Of a DNA stretch of 64,000 nt, positions 17,292-28,300 are shown in pieces. Source of the stretch: CAZVGZ01 sp964627605 (GTDB lineage: Bacteria; Latescibacterota; MWCZ01; CAZVGZ01); NCBI GenBank assembly GCA_964627605.1, contig CAZVGZ010000004.1, forward strand, positions 76,093-140,092. Direction: 5' to 3'. Below the pieces are notes generated by a model. That model saw nothing but the letters and a program-made list of their open reading frames with translations, made no database searches and was not told the DNA's origin. How positions within the stretch are numbered: the stretch's first letter is position 1; the number at the start of each line of letters is the position of its first letter. Position numbers and translations under genes: made by a program.

Positions 17292-19268
17292 ATGGAACAG
17301 GCGATCTCTGACAACATTGAAGCAGCTGACGACGATAACTCAGGCCTCACCGCCAGAGGGGTAACAGCGGGTGTGCTGGTTGCCCTCATAGTCAGCCTGG
17401 GGATGCCGTTTTCGGAGTACACGTTAAACGCCTCCAGGTTCGGAATGTCGAGCCAGCCTGTAGCTAGTTTCGGCGTGTTTGTCGTCATTCTCATTTTGAA
17501 CGCGCTCGTGAGCACCGTCTGGCACCGTGCGGCTTTGACCTCCAAGGAGATGTTGGTGGTCTTCGCGGCAGGTTTCGCCACTAGCCCGCTTCAGACATCC
17601 AACCTGCTCGATTGGGTGTTCAGCGTCGTGGCGGTACCCTACTACTTAGCCACCCCTGAGAACCGTTGGGCCGAACTGCTGTTTCCTCACCTGCATGACT
17701 GGTGGGTCATAACGGACACGTCAGGAGCGCTCAGGTGGGCGTTCGTAGGGCTGCCACCTGATATGTCGATCCCCTGGGACATCTGGGCCATCCCGATGAC
17801 CTGGTGGATGCTGTTTCTAGCAGCACTTTTTGTGGCGTCGGCATCGGTGTCAGTGCTCCTGCGCAAGCAGTGGGTGGACCACGAACGGCTGCCGTTTCCA
17901 CTGGTGCAGCTACCGATAGACCTGCTTCAGTCTCCTGGGGGCCGATTCGGCCTACCTGAGATGATGCGCAACCGTCTATTCTGGTTTGGTGTGGCGATAC
18001 CGTTGGGGATTATCTGCTTCAATATGGTCAGCTACTGGGTCCCAGGCGCACCATATGTCAAGTTCGCTCAGGGCGTCGAGATGATTGCACTTCGCGATTT
18101 CCCCTCGATGCGCTTCAGACTCAATTTTTACGTCATGGGTTTTGCATATCTCACCAGCGCTCCGATCCTGCTGAGCGTAGTGGTGTTCTACATTCTCGGT
18201 TGGATACAGACCGGTATTTTCAACCGGGTCGGTATAACGTTGGGCAGCGCTGGCGACGTGTGGAGCTCCAACGACGCCATCTCAAGTTGGGCGGGCTTCG
18301 GCGCACTTATCGTAATGATTCTCTGGGGTCTCTGGATGGCCCGGAGTCATCTGGCTCTAGTGTGGCAGAAAATCCGCGATCCCAGCGCACCAGTGGACGA
18401 CTCGCAGGAGCTGTTGCCATACCGCTGGGCGTTTATAGGATTGATTGCAGGCGCTCTGTTTATGGCCGGTTTTCTCCACCGCCAGGGGATGCCTTGGGGA
18501 ACCGCATCGCTGCTGATTTTCGGGCTGTTCATCGCCCATTTGGGAGTCACGCGACTCCTGGCGCAAACCGGACTCATCTACACCATCGCTCCCCTAACGC
18601 CTATGCTTTTTGCGCTATACACAGTCGGCCCATCAAACATGAGCGGCCCAGCACTAGCCGCACTCGGCGGAAGCTATTCGGTGATGGCCCACGGCAAAGG
18701 CCAGTTCCTACCCCATGTATTTCACATCGCACGGATCGGCCCGGCGATCACCAAAGCCGGTCGAAAGATGATGATGTTCTTAGTCGCGGTGACCGTATTG
18801 GGAGTTGCCGCTGGGGTGATATATACAATCGTAGAAAGCTATCGCCTTGGCGGTGTCGCCTTGGGTGCCATCCCCTACTACGACCACGGAAACACAGTCT
18901 GGTCCACGATTGTGAAACATATGGGTAGCGCCGAAGGAGCTGACAGCGGGCGGTTGATGTGTCTGGGCATCGGTGCCGCTCTCATGTCGGCATTGACAGC
19001 CGCACACTACATACTGCCGTGGTGGCCCATTCACCCCATAGGTCTCCCCATCTACGGAACCGGCAATGTTCAACGCAACGTGCTGACGATCTTCGTTGTG
19101 TGGATCATCAAAACCATACTTCTGCGCATCGGCGGTATGGCGATGTACGAGAGAGCCAAGCCGTTCTTTGTTGGGCTGCCCATCGGTTATGCGTTCGGGG
19201 TCACGGTCTCGTTTATTACCGACCTGATCTGGTTCCCTGGCGTCGGGCACCGCATCCACGGCTGGTAA
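17292..19268 (+). CDS. Large multi-spanning membrane protein (DUF6785-type), copy 2
   Basis: A 658-residue paralogue of the preceding protein. Both share the order: N-terminal ASRxxxSSQPVAxFxxFVV, then ATPENRW, RKQWVDHERLPFPLVQLPID, the helix FYILGWIQTGIF, VWQKIRDPxxPxDDSxELLPYRW, and the C-terminal RIGGMAMYERAKPFFVGLP. The strong match over the whole length with conserved order indicates a tandem duplication followed by divergence. AAGG lies 7 bases before the ATG. The oxidoreductase downstream is 58 bases away with its own strong ribosome site. If the family transports a carbohydrate derivative, the pair could form a heterodimer or serve two substrates; not shown. Confidence 0.6.
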   Translation: MEQAISDNIEAADDDNSGLTARGVTAGVLVALIVSLGMPFSEYTLNASRFGMSSQPVASFGVFVVILILNALVSTVWHRAALTSKEMLVVFAAGFATSPLQTSNLLDWVFSVVAVPYYLATPENRWAELLFPHLHDWWVITDTSGALRWAFVGLPPDMSIPWDIWAIPMTWWMLFLAALFVASASVSVLLRKQWVDHERLPFPLVQLPIDLLQSPGGRFGLPEMMRNRLFWFGVAIPLGIICFNMVSYWVPGAPYVKFAQGVEMIALRDFPSMRFRLNFYVMGFAYLTSAPILLSVVVFYILGWIQTGIFNRVGITLGSAGDVWSSNDAISSWAGFGALIVMILWGLWMARSHLALVWQKIRDPSAPVDDSQELLPYRWAFIGLIAGALFMAGFLHRQGMPWGTASLLIFGLFIAHLGVTRLLAQTGLIYTIAPLTPMLFALYTVGPSNMSGPALAALGGSYSVMAHGKGQFLPHVFHIARIGPAITKAGRKMMMFLVAVTVLGVAAGVIYTIVESYRLGGVALGAIPYYDHGNTVWSTIVKHMGSAEGADSGRLMCLGIGAALMSALTAAHYILPWWPIHPIGLPIYGTGNVQRNVLTIFVVWIIKTILLRIGGMAMYERAKPFFVGLPIGYAFGVTVSFITDLIWFPGVGHRIHGW

Positions 19269-19326
19269 TCGCATTCTAGATCTGATGAGTTGATACGTCT
19301 GTCAGGCACAGCAACAGGAGGCGAAG

Positions 19327-20334
19327 ATGACATTGACATATGAAGCCAAACTGAGTCCAGAGCGGGTCATTCCGCTAGCCATCGTTGGGTGCGGATCGGT
19401 GGCGAGGTGGAAGCATCTTCCTGCGCTCACCGAAGGCGTGCCTGAACTGCGTATCGTTGCGCTGTGTGACAGGGACGAAGATCTGATGAACGCGCTAGGC
19501 GATCACTATCGGATCGAGCGACGGTATACCGATGCAGCAAAGATGATCGCTGATGGCGATGTTGAAGCGGTTGACATCAACGCAGGCCATGTCGTAAACG
19601 AAGCGCTGATCCCGATGTTCGCCGAAGCTGGCAAACACATCTTTGCCGAAAAACCGATAGCAGCATCGCTTGAGACCGCAAAACAGTTGAGAGATATCAC
19701 TGCCGACGCGGGTATAGTATTTCAGATCGGTCACATGAAGCGACTGTACTACGCCTATCGTGAGGCCAAGCAGCTAATGGATGACGGTGCGTTGGGCAAC
19801 ACCACCGCTCTCCAAAGCCGCATGTGGTGGGACTTGGAGCCCTATCCTCAGATGCTATTCAACAACGGTATTCACCACATCGACTTGGTGCAGTATTTCA
19901 TGGGTCCAGCACGAAGCGTGTTCGCTCGAATGAGCCAGACGCCGAAAGGCGCAAGCATCACAGTCAATATCGCTTTCGATGACGACAGAATCGGCTCAAT
20001 GCTTATGTCGTCGTTCGCATCGTGGGATCACCCAAACGAGCTGGTGGAGATCACCGGCGACAACGGCCATGTGCTCTCAGCAGAGAACGGCAGTGTCCTC
20101 ACCCACTATCGCGGCGACCAACCCGCCGAGGTCTACCGTCGCACTCTCTCGGCGCATTGGGTCCAGGGCAACGACACCGGCGGCTTCGTCCCGGAGTTTG
20201 AACAGTTCTCCCAAAGCATCCTCCACGGCGACGACATCCTCTGCGCCGGCCAGGACGGCGTCAACAGCCTCCTCCTATACGACGCCATCGCCGAGTCACT
20301 GGACCAAGGCAATGAAGTGGAGGTCGGTGAGTAG
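19327..20334 (+). CDS. Gfo/Idh/MocA family NAD(P)-dependent oxidoreductase
   Basis: A 335-residue oxidoreductase acting on sugars or cyclitols. The N-terminal Rossmann motif is AIVGCGSVARWKHLPAL, the signature EKPIAAS carries the conserved lysine, and GIHHIDLVQYFMG holds the catalytic histidine and aspartate-type residues of the C-terminal domain. CAGGAGG lies 7 bases before the ATG. It follows the two large membrane proteins and may act on a solute they import, which would make this a small uptake-and-oxidation unit. The stop is TAG, showing that TAG is a normal stop in this genome. Confidence 0.85.
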   Translation: MTLTYEAKLSPERVIPLAIVGCGSVARWKHLPALTEGVPELRIVALCDRDEDLMNALGDHYRIERRYTDAAKMIADGDVEAVDINAGHVVNEALIPMFAEAGKHIFAEKPIAASLETAKQLRDITADAGIVFQIGHMKRLYYAYREAKQLMDDGALGNTTALQSRMWWDLEPYPQMLFNNGIHHIDLVQYFMGPARSVFARMSQTPKGASITVNIAFDDDRIGSMLMSSFASWDHPNELVEITGDNGHVLSAENGSVLTHYRGDQPAEVYRRTLSAHWVQGNDTGGFVPEFEQFSQSILHGDDILCAGQDGVNSLLLYDAIAESLDQGNEVEVGE

Positions 20335-20488
20335 TTTCGGCGGCTTAGGGAAGCGTTTACAAATCGGGATGGAGAGGGCACATGCATTGGTGCAGTGGGA
20401 GGTAGCTTGATTCGAGTCGTTGGAACCGGACAACCGCACAACCACGATTGGTGTCAACAGATTCCGGTGCTGTTCCGATGGCCTTTGA

Positions 20489-23400
20489 CTAAAACTCAGC
20501 GCCGAGCGACCAGTAGTGCTTTGAGTCGCCGTATACGCGGACAAAATCGGTGGGCCACGCCACATCCCATCTGAGCACTGCGATGCCAAGGTTTAACCGG
20601 GCACCGAAACCATAGCCCGCAAGGGCCTGAGGTCCAAACGGGTCATCAGGATCGTAGTTGAGTCTCAGCCGCTGCCCTGGCGTAAACAGCCGAAAATCCC
20701 GCCCACCACCCCATACGGTACCAGCATCCATAAACACGACGCCAGCAACATTGTGTAGCGTCAGAGGGATAGGCCAGCCCCAGTTGAGGTAGTGGACCAG
20801 CGGATAGCGAAATTCGAGATTCACCAAGCTGAACTTCGAGCCTCTGAGCTCCCCGTAGGCAGCGCCTCTTAAGGGAGCAACAAACTCCGATATCCCCAGT
20901 CGGGCATCATCCTGCCTCACACCACGATCATATTCGAAATTGATCCAGTAGCGCGTGCCGCCTAACAGAAACTGAATCGGGTCTCTGCCGATACTACCGC
21001 CAGTCGCCCACCTGAAGGCCAGATAGTAGCCCAACGACAGCTTTCGGTAGTAGCGGTAGTCTGTGTTGAGGGTCGTAAATGCGAACGTGTTGTAATCGAT
21101 CTTAGGCGCATGCTCTATCGATACCAGACTGCGCGAACCGTTCGTCGGGCCGGTGCGACCCCACACCACGGTGTCGTTGATGAGCGACAACGACGGTTTC
21201 AGTATGCGGATGGTGGAGTGTTGGTCGTCCAACCGGTTGAAAAAGTCAAGATATGTCACCCTCTCGCGGCCAGACAACTCGGTAGACAGATCGAACCTGG
21301 CGAACTTGCTAAAAGGGTAGCTCATGGAAAACTGCGAGCCGAATATCCGGTCAGACGCATACGGGGTCCGAGTCAAGCTGGTGACGAATAGCTGACGGTA
21401 CTGAAACAGCCTGATCCCAAAATCGACCCTGGGTTTTAGATAGTAGTAGTCCAGCTCGAAATCGGCGTCTTCGATGGTCTGATAGACGTTTAGATACAGA
21501 TAGATCTGGTGGTCGCCCATGACATCGCTAATGAGCATCGCAGCCTGCGCACCAAGTCCAGATATCGAGTCGAAAAACAGCAGCCCGTTTACCAGGTCGG
21601 CTGAAAATATTGGCTGGTATCGTTGACGGTGCTGTAAGGTCTCATCCGTAGACGCTATGTCAGGCGGCTGGCGAAAGAGCAGAGAGTCCATCCCGCTCAA
21701 CGCTGGGGAAAGTGTGTCAGCAGGCGCGATGTCCCTGCGGGCCAGATGCTCGGCAGGGGCTAGTTGATCGCCGTGGTCGCCGTGACCCATGGGGTCCTTG
21801 ATAGCTATCACATCCCAACCGCCGTCAACGAACGCAGTGAACGCCAGTTTACGTCCATCTGGCGACCAGCCTGGAGCGAACGCCCCAGAGAGCAGATCGG
21901 TCATGGGCTTCACCGATCCCTGCGAATCAACTCCCATCGAATAGAGGTTGTAGATGCCGTTGCGGTCGGAGGAGAATACAATCTGCTCACCGTCAGGCGA
22001 CCACGCCGGACCGGTGTCGTCCGCTTCATGGGAAGTCAGTTGAGCCACGCTTCCGTCAGCCACTGACATGACAAAAATGTTTCTGTCGTACCCCAACGGC
22101 ACAACATGGGTGCCGTTCAGCCCAGTCTGGCGGTCGGACGCGAACGCGATGGACAGACCGTCAGGCGACCACGCTGGGTCGGCTTCATCATAGAGGTCGT
22201 CGGTGAGCTGTTGGGGTAGCTCCTGGCTCAAATCCCACGAGTACAGGTCGGAGCGACCATTGTGGACCGCCACAAAGACCATCTTGCTGCCGTCAGGGCT
22301 CCAATCAGGCGAATAGAGCGAACTGAACTCGTCAGGCCTCAACCGCCGCGCAACGTCGCCGGACTTCACGTCGATGATATAGAGCGCATCTTGGTTCTCG
22401 GTTTTCGCAGTGAAAACCAACTGTGTACCGTCAGATGACCACGAAATCCCCCCACGCAACCAGTGCATCTCCTCAAAGCGGCCGCTCTTCTCCCCGACCG
22501 CGGCACGACTCAACACTTTGCCGTCGATGGCCGAAAGGATGTAGACGCTGGCGTGATCGTCGCGGTCCGACAACACTGCGATCCTGTCACCTGTGGGACT
22601 AAAAGCCGGGTCTCGGTTCAGATAGTGGCCGGTTTTGGCGTGGTTCGTCAGGTTTTTGCCTATCTCGCCAGCGACCTCCCTGCGCCCGATCTCAGGCCAG
22701 TACTGCCGCTGAAGGTGCAGCGTCCACTGCCTCATCAACTCTTCAAGCGGCTCGCCCAACACAGCTAGAAGCGCCGCCCTGGCGTCCTTGCGAATCGCCA
22801 TAGTATGCACCAACCTGGGCACCACATCCTCACCGAACCTCCCGGCGAGATACCTCACCAGTCCGTGACCGGCGGTATAGACCTAAAAACCGTCGAGCGA
22901 CAGATATCCGTTGATGACCCCCATTCTGACCCACATGTCCTTTTCTGTGGACCAGGTGTTGGAACAGTATTCAGCCAGCCCCTCGACAAACCAGAGCGGC
23001 GGTGCCCACCAGAACCGCTGCGCCATGCTCACGCCACCCTCGCGGAGGTAGAACATGTCAAACATCACCGCGTGGGTAAGCTCGTGATGCATCACATGGC
23101 GGAACTGTGTGTACGACCCGGTAAACGGAAGGACCATCCGGTTCTTAAACACTTCGGTAAAGCCAGCGGTGCCCTGATCGATCAGGCCAAAAGTGGCGTT
23201 TGTCTGCTCGAAATCGTTGTGGGAATCGTACACCAGGATCGGGATCTGTGCGCTGATGTCGTACTGGAGGGTCCGGGAGACCTGCCGATAGGCATCCTCG
23301 GCAAATTCGGCGGAGACGTGTGCCAACTCCTCTTCGCCCTGGGAGTAGTAGACCTTGAAATGTTTGGTCTCGACGAACTGCCAGTCGAAATCCTGGTAGC

Positions 23401-23545
23401 TGACCTTGTTCTTGCCGAACTGACGGATACCAGCCCACTGGGCGCAGGGGCTGGTAAGTGGCAGAACTGCACACGCAGCTAATGCCAGAAGCAGTAGTCT
23501 ACAACTCGATACCCGTCTGTCAACGCCTCCAGCCAACGCGATCAT
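20489..23545 (-). pseudogene. Peptidase-propeller-barrel surface protein interrupted by in-frame TAG
   Basis: Two open stretches in one frame are split only by a TAG at 22883-22885. The first (220 codons) has a signal peptide and a gluzincin-type centre, HHELTH (154-158) with WFVEGLAE downstream. The second (789+ codons) has about seven TolB/PD40 propeller repeats (WSPDGTQLVF, WSPDGSKMVF, WSPDGLSIAF, WSPDGEQIVF) and a C-terminal beta-barrel finishing in HYWSLGAEF, the terminal phenylalanine typical of outer-membrane proteins. It is a paralogue of the intact gene at 25399-28557. In that paralogue a tyrosine follows the matching GF. The gene is therefore disrupted, unless stop readthrough or sequence error applies. 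It is the last gene of the surface cluster. Confidence 0.7.
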
Positions 23546-23597
23546 CTCCCTTAAGACCCGACCGGTTCAGTGACGCTGTGAAGCAACCAAGGCGCGC

Positions 23598-24230
23598 CTA
23601 GAACCTCCACTCCAGTGACGCCCATCCACCGTCATGTCCTACTATCCAGTCAAACTTTGCAGCCGAAGTGGCTGAACTGTTGGCCTGTTTGGCGGTTTTG
23701 GCCGCGTGAACAGCCGAGGCGAAATGGTGGAGCGCAATGCCCGTGAGCATCCATCCGGCGTTCCGTTCCCAGGTTTTGCTGCTGTTCCTAGCGTCGCGAT
23801 AGGCCTGCCTGTCTAAGGCCGATGGCCACTCCCAATCATCGGAACTGTCGTACAACGAAACCGGCGTCTGCCCACTGGTAAGCTCCCAACGGTTGTGGTC
23901 CCGTCGGCTATCGTAGAAACCAAGATCGGCGAAATACCGGTCCGGTTTGCCATCAACACTCGCTCCTGCAACTCCTCTAGCCTGTGACATATAGTCGTCG
24001 CGATAGGATCTCTCAAAACCATTCATACCCACCCAAACCAACCAGCTCGTCGTCTCCACACCACCAAATATCCAAGCGCTTCGGTGCGATCCTGCGTAGG
24101 CCTGCCCCAACCCGGGCACAGCCAGCGACAGAAGAAACGCTTTGGCTGGCGAGACCGTTTCGGCCCAGGAGACAGACGTCAGAGCGACAACAAGCGTCGT
24201 CAGCAGGGCGCAGGCGCGCGCTGTCACCAC
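23598..24230 (-). CDS. Small exported/membrane protein, DUF5683-like, copy A
   Basis: A 210-residue protein with a signal-like N-terminus and a segment VSPAKAFLLSLAVPGLGQAY followed by a second hydrophobic stretch (ETTSWLVWVGM). The pattern, SLAVPGLGQxYxGxxxxAWxFGGxE, is shared with its neighbour and resembles the DUF5683 type of inner-membrane or periplasmic protein. A middle region is rich in Asp, Arg and Tyr. A third hydrophobic region lies near NAGWMLTGIALHHFASAVHA. It starts 7 bases inside the neighbour's end. Function is unknown; co-location with peptidase-barrel proteins suggests an envelope assembly role (inference). Confidence 0.55.
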   Translation of the reverse strand: MVTARACALLTTLVVALTSVSWAETVSPAKAFLLSLAVPGLGQAYAGSHRSAWIFGGVETTSWLVWVGMNGFERSYRDDYMSQARGVAGASVDGKPDRYFADLGFYDSRRDHNRWELTSGQTPVSLYDSSDDWEWPSALDRQAYRDARNSSKTWERNAGWMLTGIALHHFASAVHAAKTAKQANSSATSAAKFDWIVGHDGGWASLEWRF

Positions 24231-25330
24231 GGCAACCTCTCTTTACTTAATACCAGCATGGAAACAGTACCGTTCGGTGTCTCTTTGACCTCAAAACTGA
24301 GGTGCGTTGTAGGTCGCTCGAAAGCCGCCCCCGTCTCTCGTGCCTCGTTATACTTCTTCGCCATTCTCGCTGCGACAATCGCGCTTACAAGACGGTTGCC
24401 CACCATCACCCAGGCCCACGTCTCCATCCTTTTGCCAGCAGCGTTACGCTGGTCACGTAGATCGAGGTACTCAGCGCGGAGATCGGACCTCAGATTGACA
24501 TCATCGAGATAGTGATTGGTGTAGGAACCGCTCATATTAAGCACTCGGAAGGAGCTTGTGAGCGTGTCAAATCCTACCTGAATATATCTCGCTCCTGCGC
24601 CAGCCCACTCTGCCCAATCAGTTCCCCACTCCACACCTGCCAACACCTGAGCTTGGAGGATGAAATCCTGGCCGACATACCGCGTCGAGTCGTCAAAATC
24701 CCTCACATCCTGCCAGCCATACACAAACTGATCGTATTTGCCGATGACCTCAAGCTGGTCGGTTCGCTCTGGCATCTCCTGACCACAGCAGGCATCGTAG
24801 TGATGGGTGCCGATCAGTTTGATGCTGTCATCTGGCGCAGTGAAGGTCTCAAAATAGTTACTCGAAGTACTGGTGTTGTCCCAGACCGCTTTCCGCCACG
24901 ACAAGTACCTGTCTGCACTCCAGTTCGACTCAGCGAACGCGGCAAAATCGTCCTCAAGCGAGTCGCGGTCGCCTCGATACTTGGCCCAAAGTAGCCAGGA
25001 TGTGGCCTCCAGCGCCAGATGCCCGATACCCATTCCGGTCACCAGTTGCGACGAACGCAGATAGAGGTGGCCTGCGCCTGGCAGCAGAAGCGAGAGGAAA
25101 AACGCCCGCTTTGGCGATTTGTAGCCACCCGAGATTTTAGGCTCAAGGGCGGTGTCGATTACGGGAATTTCTACCTCGTCACCTTCAGACGGCGCTTGGG
25201 CCACAGTCGCCTCAAGGAGCGCTGCCTGAACGGGATCCGTCGGCCCATACATTACGCTTCCTCGTTCACTCGCGTTTGCGGTGACACCCACCGCAGCCGC
25301 TGCAAAGATCACCCACAACCGTTTGCACAT
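24224..25330 (-). CDS. Exported/membrane protein, DUF5683-like, copy B
   Basis: A 368-residue protein with a signal peptide (MCKRLWVIFAAAAVGVTANA). The core KSPKRAFFLSLLLPGAGHLY with ALEATSWLLWAKYRGDRDS matches copy A (SLAVPGLGQAY, ETTSWLVWVGM), so the two are paralogues; this one has an extra ~150-residue middle region rich in Asp/Tyr. ATG 25330 is preferred to 25390 because the signal peptide begins there and GGGAG lies upstream. No catalytic motif is visible. It lies between the two peptidase-propeller-barrel genes in the same direction, 68 bases from the intact one. Function unknown. Confidence 0.55.
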   Translation of the reverse strand: MCKRLWVIFAAAAVGVTANASERGSVMYGPTDPVQAALLEATVAQAPSEGDEVEIPVIDTALEPKISGGYKSPKRAFFLSLLLPGAGHLYLRSSQLVTGMGIGHLALEATSWLLWAKYRGDRDSLEDDFAAFAESNWSADRYLSWRKAVWDNTSTSSNYFETFTAPDDSIKLIGTHHYDACCGQEMPERTDQLEVIGKYDQFVYGWQDVRDFDDSTRYVGQDFILQAQVLAGVEWGTDWAEWAGAGARYIQVGFDTLTSSFRVLNMSGSYTNHYLDDVNLRSDLRAEYLDLRDQRNAAGKRMETWAWVMVGNRLVSAIVAARMAKKYNEARETGAAFERPTTHLSFEVKETPNGTVSMLVLSKERLPW

Positions 25331-25398
25331 CGTAATGACTCCCAAGGTTTCCTTAGTTAGCTGCATCGCACAGGGCGGTTTAGCTTCCAAAGATCGGA

Positions 25399-28300
25399 CT
25401 AAAAGTATCCGAACAGAACTGTCAAGTAGTGTTTCCAGCGGTCTCCGGCCCCATCGACTATGTCAAGCGCCCTAACACTGCTAAAAGACACCCTCGCAGG
25501 CAGATAGTAATGCGCGAAAAGGTCGGCCCTCACCTCAGCACCTACATCGCGTTTCCACCCAGTGGGACCAGATGCCCCAGGCCGCCAGACCTGTCCCATC
25601 TCCGCGAACACCGAGAGATACACCTTGTCCATATAGTTACCAAGAATCTTGGTGTCGATGTGGGTCAACCCAGGCGCAGGCATTCTGTATGTCAACCGCC
25701 CCCACGCGGTTCGCCTGCCCTGAAGACTATAGTAGGAGTATCCTTTTAGGCCCACTATCCCACCAATGCCCTGATAAAAAAAGCTGTCCACCCCAGCTTC
25801 CATAAATGAACCGTATGCTTCAGCCGTGACCGTGTGCCTGTCGTGCCACAGCATCGGCTGAGCATATGCGACCTTCGCGCTCACCTCACCAAACTCAGCA
25901 AGTTTGTAATCCTCTTTGAGAATCTGCGAATTGTCTGCAAAATCCTCAAAAAGGTCTTCGTAGTGATGATCGTACCGAAATGTCCACCACCATCCCTGCG
26001 GGTTGATCTCGCTATCGCGCCTAATGGCGCGGTTGGTCTGCGAAAACACAGCGCTTGCCCGCCAACCCTTGAAATAGATGTATGAGTAGTTCACCGGAAT
26101 CTCATGAAGACTTCCGGCTCCAGGAAGCGGAACGCCCTGTTTTATCTGCTGCCGAAAGAAGCTGTACGACCCGCTGACATTGTAGGTGACACCTCCCCAG
26201 GGCAGACGATCGCGGACCCCAACGTCCACTACGTTGAGGAAGTATTTTATCCCGTTTATCGAAAGTCTTCCGCCAAAAAGCAGCGTGTCGTCGGTGGTGT
26301 GCCTGACCATTCGGATATAGTCGATATATCCAGGCAGCGAGAAAAAGCTCTTATGCTCCGCCAAGACGAACACATCGTAGTCGCCTTCCCTGTTCGCCCA
26401 CCCCCCCCCAAAGACGATCATGTCGTCAATCATGTCCGTACCAAGAACATACGCCCCCGCACGCATCTTGTTGTCGTACACACCTACTCGTGGCAAAACC
26501 GCCAGATCCCTAATTTTCGGCTTGGGGTCTACAGTTGTAACAGTGTCGAACGTCATCGTCGCTGTTGGGTTCCAGCTATCTCTTGGCGCATTGAAAGTCG
26601 CTGACGAATCGGACTGCTGATACCCAAACCCGGAAGGAAGGACTCTTATCGTGTATCCCGCTGCTTCATACGACGAATAGGCTATCCGCCCATCCGGTGC
26701 CACCGCTGGCGCAAAAGCACCACCGATCACGTTCGTGATTTTTTTTATGTCGCCTGTTGCCGTTGTCAGCTCATAGAGGTTAAAAATCCCGTCGATATCT
26801 GAGCTGAATACCAGACGCTCACCGTCGGCGGACCAGGCTGGATCGCGATCATCACCTTCGGAAGTGACTATATAGGTCAGCGAACCGCTTTCAGTGTCCA
26901 CCAGCGCCAGATCGCGCTTGGCACCCTGGGACACACTCACAGCGATCTGTTTGCCGTCAGGTGACCATTTTGGCGTGTAGAACTGCGTGGCGGTCTGTGC
27001 GTCGGTCAAAGGCCGTATCAGGCCCGAAGCTGTGCTCAGGAGGTGCATGTTCTGGGTGCCTAGCTCGTTGTGGACAAACACTACGGTTGCGCCATCAGGC
27101 GAAACATCGGGATAGTTCGCACGCCGCTCGTTCGTTAGCTGTATGGCCTCGCCGGTCTGGGCATCGGCGCGCCACAGATCACGGTAGACCCACCGGTTTC
27201 GCTTGGAGCGTTTGGCTTTGGAAAACACCACCGACCTGTTGTCTGGCAGCCAGCTTATCGTGCTCCTGGCCCTGCCTGACTCTTTGACTACAGCGCTCTC
27301 GTCGGTTCCAGGGGTGACAACATGAATGGAGTTGATCCCATAGTCCTGACCATCGTTGCTCACGTACGCCAATAGAGAGCCGTTACGCGACCACGTGGGA
27401 TAGGAGTGGTAGTAGCTAGAGTTGAGCGCGTTGTGTCCCTCTGTGAGCGTCTGGCAGCGACCACACATCGCTCCCTGGGCGATTGCGGAGTTTAGCAGAG
27501 CGGGGCTATCAGGGATTGTCGCCTGATCGGCCTTAGGTACGGCTACATCACCGTTGCCGACCAGCCATCCGTCGTAATCGGCGTCGCGCTGAGTTTTGAC
27601 GCGCTCATATCGAGCCTTCATTGATTCCACCCACTCGCGATAGACAGTATTAGCCCCTTTACCGGTGACGGCTTTTATAGCACTATCGAAATTGAACCGC
27701 CATTTGGCCGATGACGCCTGCGCAATCGCCGAGAGTGACCCTATTCCGTAGGTATCAGCGATGTATTTCGCGAAAGCGAACCCATGGTCATATACAAGTT
27801 CATACCCGCGCCCAGGTTTTTCGTAGAACCCCTCCATCTCGCGGTAGGACAACATGCTGTCTGTGAGCACGGCTGTGCGCAGAATCATGTCCCGGTGCGA
27901 GTCCCACCAGTCGTGCCTGAGTGTGTCGGACTGAACCTGTGCCACCCCCTCAGCAAACCACATCGGCACGTTTACTGTGGGAACAGCGTACGAGATCAGT
28001 GTGTTAGGAAGTCCTTCGGCGACATCGGAACGCTGTTCGCGCTCCAGGCCGAAATACTGAAAATAGAGCTGCGGCAGCGCCATAGGGGCTTTTCGCGTGG
28101 CGTTGAGGGATATGATGTGCGTGAACTCGTGCGTAATTACATTCCTCAACCAGTCAACCGTGCCTCGATATTCGAAATCCAGACTCGTCGCCCATATCTC
28201 GATCTTGTTCTGGAAATAGGCGGCGAACCCGTTGGCTATGTCGCCATGATCGCGAACGATAATCGCGGTCTTGGTCTTAGGTCGCCAATCGTACAGGTCG

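Noticed and set aside
5502..22885. Use of TAG or TGA as a sense codon to explain interrupted genes
   Set aside because: TAG, TGA and TAA all end intact, well-aligned genes here (for example TAG for rfbD, the Gfo/Idh gene and the sigma factor), and lesions also include frameshifts.
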